DNA of 64,000 nucleotides from Todiramphus chloris collaris (Eukaryota > Chordata > Aves > Coraciiformes > Alcedinidae): NCBI GenBank assembly GCA_025345505.1, contig JANVCC010000021.1, positions 1,694,450 to 1,758,449 on the forward strand, given 5' to 3'. The position numbers and the translations under genes were made by a program. Every line of letters begins with the position of its first letter. Within the stretch, counting starts at the first letter, position 1. Below the pieces are notes generated by a model. It made no database searches. It had not been told where the DNA came from and worked only from the letters and a program-made list of their open reading frames with translations. Below are positions 58,373-64,000 of the stretch, in pieces.

Positions 58373-59579
58373 ACAAAGCAAAAGTAGCAATTTCCAGAGC
58401 CAATAAGCCAGCACAGAGCACCATGCACAAGTCCTGGGGAAGCAGCTGGAAGTTTCAGTGTGATAAATCACTATACCTAGAGAATACCAATTTTAGTATT
58501 ACACCGGAAAAAAAACAACCAAAAAACCAAAAAAACCCAACCAAACAAAAAAAACCCAACTGTGTCTCTGGAATTCTAGGGAATTTAGGAGATTACTTAA
58601 ACCAACTTCAATAGAAGCCAGGTTAGGTCTGTTTAGCATTGCAGAAACACTTGGTTAGAAGTTGTTATTAAAAGGAGGTCTCCAATAAGGTTCATTGTCC
58701 TTAAGAGGTCAAAAGCCTGACTTATTTCATATGGTCAGTTGCATATAATGCAAATGCAGACATAAGTTTGACATCACAATGATCTTAAAGTATGTGGGTT
58801 TTTAGCACTTGGAATTTTTAAGGGAGTAGCAAACAACTGTATGGCTGGATCTTGGCATTCAGCACTGAATTTGGGCACAGGTATTAAATCCAGAAGTAGA
58901 CAGAAGCTTGTGATGCTCTATTACAATGAATTTTCTGCTCTTTGTTATATTATTCTGTAGGTAGGCTGAACTGGTCTCAAACCACTCCTTTACTTGAAGT
59001 ATTTTTCAGGATGCAGGTTACAAAAATAGTGAATTTGAGAGTGTCTCTGCTAATATGAGCAGACACTTTAAGAAGCCTACAAGGTTCCTGAGTAGCTAGA
59101 AGGACCCCAGCTACCAGGGATGAGCACTGTAGAGCCAGGGATCCCAGAACTAAGGGCACCCCTTGCAGCGGGGGCAAGTGGAAGAGCAGACTGGGCAAAC
59201 CTCCCCATAAGCATATCACGAGTCTCCTGAAAAACCCAGCAGGTACCACAGAGAACGCTGCCTTAATTTCAGCAACAGCTCTCCAGGCTATTAGATTTCA
59301 GACAAAGCAGTCAGGATCAATGAACCAGATTTTTTTCCAATCAGTTCTACTTACAGATGAGTTCCCCAAAAGCGAGAAATTCACTCTTTCACTCTACTGC
59401 TGTTGAGGTTTTCCTTTTCTTTTCTCTTTTAATGTTGTTTGCAGACCATTTGCACCATTCAGTACTAAGCCTGACCATTCTGAATCAGTGCTAGGCAGGA
59501 GACCATCAATCCACACTGTCCTAGACCTGTAGCAGACTCCAAGGGGTGGTTGTCTTCCCAGAAGAAGAAAGAGCCTGCA
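58373..59579. other. Unassigned unique sequence with an A-rich tract
   Basis: The stretch 58508-58560 is almost purely A and C with runs of A (AAAAAAAACAACC, AAAAAAACCC). No supported gene. Confidence 0.5.
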
Positions 59580-60002
59580 ATCATAGAATCATAGAATGGT
59601 AGGGGTTGGAAGGGACCTCTGGAGATCATCAAGTCCAACCTCCTCTGCCACAGCAGGAATACCCAGGGCAGGCCACACAGGAACAGAGACAGGTGGGGAT
59701 GGAAAGTCTCCAGAGAAGGAGACTCCACAGCCTCTCTGGGCAGCCTGGGCCAGGCTCTGTCACACTCACAGTAAAGAAGTTTTTCCTTGTGTTGAGATGG
59801 AACTTTCAGTGTTCCAGCTTGTTACCACTACCTCTTGTCCTATCACAGGGCATAACTGAAAAGAGGCTGGCCCCTTCTACTTGACACCCACCCTTTGTGG
59901 TGTAAACACTCAACCATTCATTTGTAAACATTCATAAGATCCCCTCTCAGGCTCCTCTTTTCCAGGATAAACAGCCCCAGGGCTCTCAGCCTCTTCTCTC
60001 TG
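59580..60002 (-). mobile_element. CR1 LINE, 3' end copy
   Basis: Antisense, with TCATAGAATCATAGAATGGT and GACCTCTGGAGATCATCAAG, through ACTCCACAGCCTCTCTGGGC and GATCCCCTCTCAGGCTCCTC. Closest in look to the copy at 4297. ORF2 tail frames are broken near 59740. Truncated at about 60002. Confidence 0.95.
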
Positions 60003-60941
60003 CTACCCAGCATCCCAGCTGAATGGAATCCTTGTTTTCACCCTGCACAGTCACAAAATCCACAGGCGAATCTGATCACAGTGACTGGCCAGCAAACAAA
60101 ACACGTGGCAATATTGGTCTGCACGTTTTTCTTTTCAAGCAATCCTGACTAATGGCCAAAGAGCAGAAGAGCTCCAACTTCCCTCTGTTAATTCTCCAGT
60201 GAAAGCAGAGCTCCCTTCAGACAAATCCTTGTAAAAACTCATTCAAGCAGCTCTAATTAGCCTTTTTGGGGAAGAAGTTGTTAAGAAACCTAGATATAGC
60301 ACAATGTAAGCGTGATAGGTCCTTAAATATCTCTTAATTTGAAGAGACACCCTACTTAGCATTCAGGAACAATATCCTGAGAGAGTATTTTCTTTTTAGA
60401 GAGACGTGAAACTGAGGTTTTGACTCCACGTAGACAAGAAAAGCAATCCTGCAGCAGCTTCTATATGAGTGGATGCATTGACAAGCAATCGGTGTTAAAA
60501 ATTACCAGGATTTGAAAAACTCACAGGATTGCTTTAAGAATCTGTCTTCAAAACCAGGAACTTCTCTCTTTTTATATTCTCCTATTTATTTTCTCTTCCA
60601 AGGTTCCCACTTTCGTGCTTTTTTTCAGCCACGGTTTCTTGCCTCAGCGAGCGAAGATTGGTGCAAGATCCCATTATACGAGGAGACGCAGTGATAAGAA
60701 CAGCAACAAATATTGTGAGACTCGCCATAAAATAGCAAGAGTTGGCAGCACTGCAGTAAGGATATTAACTTTTCTGTCCTCCCAAACTGCAGTTTCTATA
60801 AATAGCATCTGTCTGCTTTTACTCCTGCGGTTCATTACATAGATTTTCCTGCATTTCCTCTCTGCAGTGTCCCTGTGAATTGGTGTGTTAGCTGAGGGAC
60901 TGAAGTGATGCTTATGGATATTCCCCACCTTTGACACCTTT
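60003..60941. other. Unassigned unique sequence
   Basis: Nothing supported. Frames up to 87 codons without domain. Confidence 0.5.
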
Positions 60942-61089
60942 TAGAGTCTCTCCTTTTCTGGAGACTTTCCAACCCCCCCTGGCTCTGTTCCTGTGTGGGC
61001 TGCCCTGGGTCATCCTGCTCTGGCAGGGGGATTGGACTCGATGCTCTCCAGAGCTCCCTTCCAACCCCTACCATTCTGTGATTCTATGA
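60942..61089 (+). mobile_element. Short CR1 3' end
   Basis: Sense, starting GAGTCTCTCCTTTTCTGGAG, with GTCATCCTGCTCTGGCAGGG and CCATTCTGTGATTCTATGAC. It is the sense form of the subfamily at 59580, with which it forms an inverted pair about 1 kb apart. Confidence 0.93.
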
Positions 61090-61206
61090 CATTAAGTGCT
61101 GATATGTAATAAAAGTATTTCTGCAAGTGGGGAGTTCAAGGGGGAAAGAACCTGTCTCTGTTTTCCCACTGCAGAAAGCAGCAACTCACCACTGCATATT
61201 GTTGGA
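61090..61206. other. Short gap between two sense CR1 copies
   Basis: About 117 bases of unassigned sequence. The two CR1s flanking it belong to different 3' subfamilies, so they are separate insertions. Confidence 0.5.
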
Positions 61207-61998
61207 TTGATGGGCCCAGGTCAATGGGATGAGGTTTAACAAGCCCAAGTGCTGGGTCCTGCACTTGGGTCACAACAACCCCAGGCAATGCTTCAGGCTT
61301 GGGGAGGAGTGGCTGGAAAGCTGCTGGGCAGAAAAGGACCTGAGGGTGCTGGTGGACACCCAGATGAACATGAGCCAGAGTGTGCCCAGGTGGTCAAGAA
61401 GGACAAGGGCATCCTGTCCTGTATCAGGAAAAGTGTATTCAGCAGGAGCAGGGCAGGGGTTGTGCCCCTGGACTGGGCACTGGGGAGGCTGCACCTTGAG
61501 AACTGGGGTCAGTTTTGGGCACTGCAGGAGAAGAAAGAGCTTGAGGGGCTGGAGCAGGTCCAGAGAAGGGCAAGGAAGCTGGGGAGGGCTCTGGAGAAGA
61601 TGTCTGCTGAGGAGTGGCTGACAGAACTGGCATCTAGTCTAGAGAAGAGGAAGCTAAGGGGAGTCCTTCTTGCTCTCTACAACTACCTAAAAGGAGGTTG
61701 TAGTGAGGTGGGTGTTAGTCTCCCCAGTAACTACAGATAGGATGAGAGGAAACAGACTTAAGTTGCACCAGAGGAGATTTAGATTGGAAAATAGGAACAA
61801 TTTCTCTACTGAGAGAGTGGTGAAGCATTGGAACAGACATTGGCATCACCATCCCTGGAGGGGTTCAGAAAAAATGTAGATGTGGCACTTCAGGACATAC
61901 TTTAGTGGTCATGGTAATGTTGGGTAGAGAGTTGGACTTGATGATCTGAAATGTCTTTTCCAACATTAATGATTCTGTGCTTCTATGACTCTGTGATC
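61207..61998 (+). mobile_element. CR1 LINE, about 790 bp, with 163-codon frame
   Basis: Sense copy starting with the codons M-R-F-N-K-P-K-C and VLHLG. The frame at 61249-61740 reads [57 protein letters not shown] and [20 protein letters not shown]. Its first two blocks also appear in a second frame, so an early indel is present. After 61740 the last block is in a different frame. The 3' end ATGATTCTGTGCTTCTATGA is intact. It mirrors the antisense copy at 49256-50140. Confidence 0.96.
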
Positions 61999-62108
61999 CT
62001 TTTTGGTAGGTGTGCTGAGTGGTCACAGGATCATGACATGGGTGGAGTTTCTTCTGCATGCATCTGCTATTGTGTGTGCTCTATCCGGTCTAACTTTGTC
62101 TTTCACAG

Positions 62109-62226
62109 TGGAAAGCTGGTTGTTCTGTGCTCTGGACTGCCTTGGGGGAAATCTACCACAACCAGCTTTGGATCCCATGAGGGAAACACCTTCCGCTGCA
62201 CCAGTCACGACTTCTACAGTCAGTAG
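62109..62226 (+). pseudogene. Decayed exon-like segment with P-loop-like motif
   Basis: A splice-acceptor-like stretch (TCTAACTTTGTCTTTCACAG, 62089-62108) precedes codons for GKLVVLCSGLPWGKST, then S-H-E-G-N-T-F and C-T-S-H-D-F-Y-S-Q, ending at TAG 62224-62226. The pattern L-V-V-L-x-x-G-L-P-x-x-GKS/T followed by an S/T-x-D-D-F/Y motif is that of P-loop kinase-like proteins such as the N4BP2/N4BP2L family. Here the P-loop is one residue short and the first aspartate of the D-D pair is H, so the segment would not bind nucleotide normally. No matching upstream or downstream exon was found. It could be a dead exon, a fragment of an unknown repeat, or coincidence. Confidence 0.3.
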
Positions 62227-63187
62227 AAAGTGGTGATTTTTGACCATGGGCTTCACCTGACTGGTTTACTGACCCACTTTAGAATGTTCTTGGTGCCTCC
62301 ACTACTTGGTCTCTCTCCACCAATAGCTATGACAGTTCTTCCATTATTTGAGATCATTAGAGGAAAGTTCCAGTTTTGAAAGCTCTAAATACTGACCCTT
62401 GGCTCTATACAGTTAGTTCTTACAACTCAAACATTACTGGTTAATTACTATCTGCAGAGTGGCATTTTCCACAAGTGCCATGTCCATAAGCTACCTATGT
62501 TACCTGAAGGCTTTATCTCTTTACTTTTCAGCTTTTGCTACAGCTTGACTAGTTTCTTACCTACTGTATGATACACTAGTAGCTATTTCCAAATCCTTTG
62601 TCACCAGTCCCTGCTGCTCTGTAGGGGCCAGCTGGCTTGTTTGCCAGGGTCATGCCTGCAAACAGGGTGACAGAGCAGATGTGGCCGTTCATGTGGTAGA
62701 GGAAAGGCTGTGGTACCCCTCTGCTTTTCAGGAGGGCTTCTTTCCACACAAGGCATTGATCAATGGTGTGTATTCCACAGTGCTGTAGACTCCTTCTCAC
62801 TCCAAGTACCCCGCGTGCCGGCCACAGCCTCTTTGTGAACCACAGCTCAAGCTGAAGAGCTAGGTCAGGCTCATGGTGTGATGGAGCAGGTTGGATGTGA
62901 GATGCAGGTGACCTCAGGGCACGGTAAAGGAAAAACATTCCATTGAAACACATGTAGAATGTGAGAGACTTAGTATCACCCTCACTTCTGAAGGGCAGAA
63001 GCTGATCCTCAGTAACCTCTGACCATTGCACTGAAAAGGTCTAGCAGGGCTGCTCAAGCTCTGCACAATATCCACTTCCCTTAACGCTGCAACACTGAAC
63101 ATCCACGTTTGTCTTTCTGAAATGGCTCCTGCTCACCTTTGGAACACAACTCTCCCCTCTCTGGCTGTTTAGAAACTAGAGAATGGG
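62227..63187. other. Unassigned unique sequence with a 151-codon minus frame
   Basis: The longest non-repeat frame of the window starts at an ATG at 63031 on the minus strand and ends at 62576 (MQWSEVTEDQLLPFRSEGD at its start). I recognise no domain. It lacks an obvious promoter or splice signals, and could be chance, a pseudogene piece or an unlisted repeat. Confidence 0.4.
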
Positions 63188-63600
63188 AAGCCTGTCCTTA
63201 CAAGGACAGACTGAGAAAACTGAGGTTCTTCAGCCTAGAGAAGAGAAAGCTGCAGGGAGACCTTACAGCAGCCTTCCAGTATCTGAAGGGGGCTACAAGA
63301 AAGCTGGAGAGGTCCTGTTTGCAATGGCATGTAGCAATTGCATGATGGGAAATGGTTTTTAAATAGAGCAGGATAGATTCAGACGGGACATTAGGAGTAA
63401 GGTCTTTACTCCAAGGGTGGTGGAACACTGGAACGGGTTGCCCAGGGAGGTGGTGGAGGCCCCATCCCTGGAAACATTCAAGGTCAGGTTTGATGAGTCT
63501 CTGAGCAACCTGATCTAGTTGAGGATGTCCCTGCTCACTGCAGGGGACTAGACAACCCTTGGAGGTCCCTTCCAAGATGGGCATTCTATGATTTTATGAT
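63188..63600 (+). mobile_element. CR1 LINE (third subfamily), 3' end copy
   Basis: Sense, starting with codons C-P-Y-K-D-R-L-R-K-L-R-F-F-S-L-E-K-R-K-L-Q-G-D, then GTCCTGTTTGCAATGGCATG. It passes CTGGAACGGGTTGCCCAGGG and CTGAGCAACCTGATCTAGTT to ATTCTATGATTTTATGAT. One frame covers 63139-63345, after which indels break it. Confidence 0.95.
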
Positions 63601-64000
63601 TTGAAGGCTGCTTGTGGTACCTATGCATATAGCCCCTGTGCACACATGCATGTGTCTGGTGGTACCTAGCTATGTATCTCCTGCAGAACGGAAGGAAAGG
63701 AGGAAAGATGCCATTTTGGCTGTCGTCTCTCCTCATCCAATTTTGGCATTTTTAGCAGGCTGTTCACACTGAAAGACTCTTGCTTTCTTTCTGCTAGTTG
63801 GAAGCATGTATTCCTGTCCCCTTTATGGAGAGCCAGATGGGATATGTCTCATCTGCAAAGGGCAGAACAGATTTTGTCTGATGTGTGGTACCATGTCTTC
63901 ACAGCTATTTTTATTCTTCTTAAAGTCCCAGATTCTGACTAAGGTCTCTGGGTGGTTCCATAATGTTAAACATATTAATATTAAAATCAGTCCTTTGGAA
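63601..64000. other. Unassigned sequence to the window end
   Basis: No repeat or gene recognised. Confidence 0.5.

Overview
The window is non-coding bird DNA. I identify the source as avian from its repeats. It holds about 38 pieces of the LINE CR1, most with the diagnostic CR1 3' end in which the element stops in a few copies of an 8-bp unit of the type ATTCTATG (read CATAGAAT on the other strand). It also holds LTRs of the bird ERVL type. My hand-drawn boundaries put CR1 at roughly 12 kb (about 18-19%) and LTR sequence at roughly 4 kb (about 6%). That CR1 load is high for a bird. From general knowledge of avian genomes it would fit a CR1-rich lineage such as woodpeckers and relatives, but that is inference.

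Layout: 0.2-5.2 kb has four antisense CR1 pieces, the last abutting an LTR remnant. 5.2-10.1 kb is mostly unique. 10.1-13.2 kb has worn LINE scraps and unique sequence. 13.2-13.7 kb is a solo LTR with a perfect 5-bp target duplication. 15.0-16.5 kb has two antisense CR1s around a run of 19 G. 18.8-32 kb alternates unique DNA with mostly sense CR1s. 33.4-36.1 kb has two LTRs with an expanded CR1 tail repeat between them. 38-50.1 kb has CR1s on both strands, including the longest copy (49.26-50.14 kb). 51.4-52.4 kb is a CR1 split by an LTR. 54.6-58.4 kb has a CR1, a solo LTR with perfect target duplication, and a CR1 nested in a CR1. 59.6-63.6 kb has more CR1.

No complete host gene is visible. 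Almost every open frame longer than 100 codons is either the C-terminal part of the CR1 ORF2 protein (on the element's sense strand) or a chance frame across an LTR. Two small non-repeat segments deserve a check. One is a possible first exon of a small secreted protein on the minus strand at 56.86-56.96 kb. The other is a decayed exon-like segment at 62.11-62.23 kb with a P-loop-like motif. The window is best read as an intron or intergenic stretch shaped by retroelements. I did not find a convincing new biological system; the most informative signals are the LTR conversion pattern, the nested insertions, the CR1 tail array and the two exon-like segments. All boundaries were read by eye and may be off by 5-30 bases, except LTR ends fixed by target duplications.
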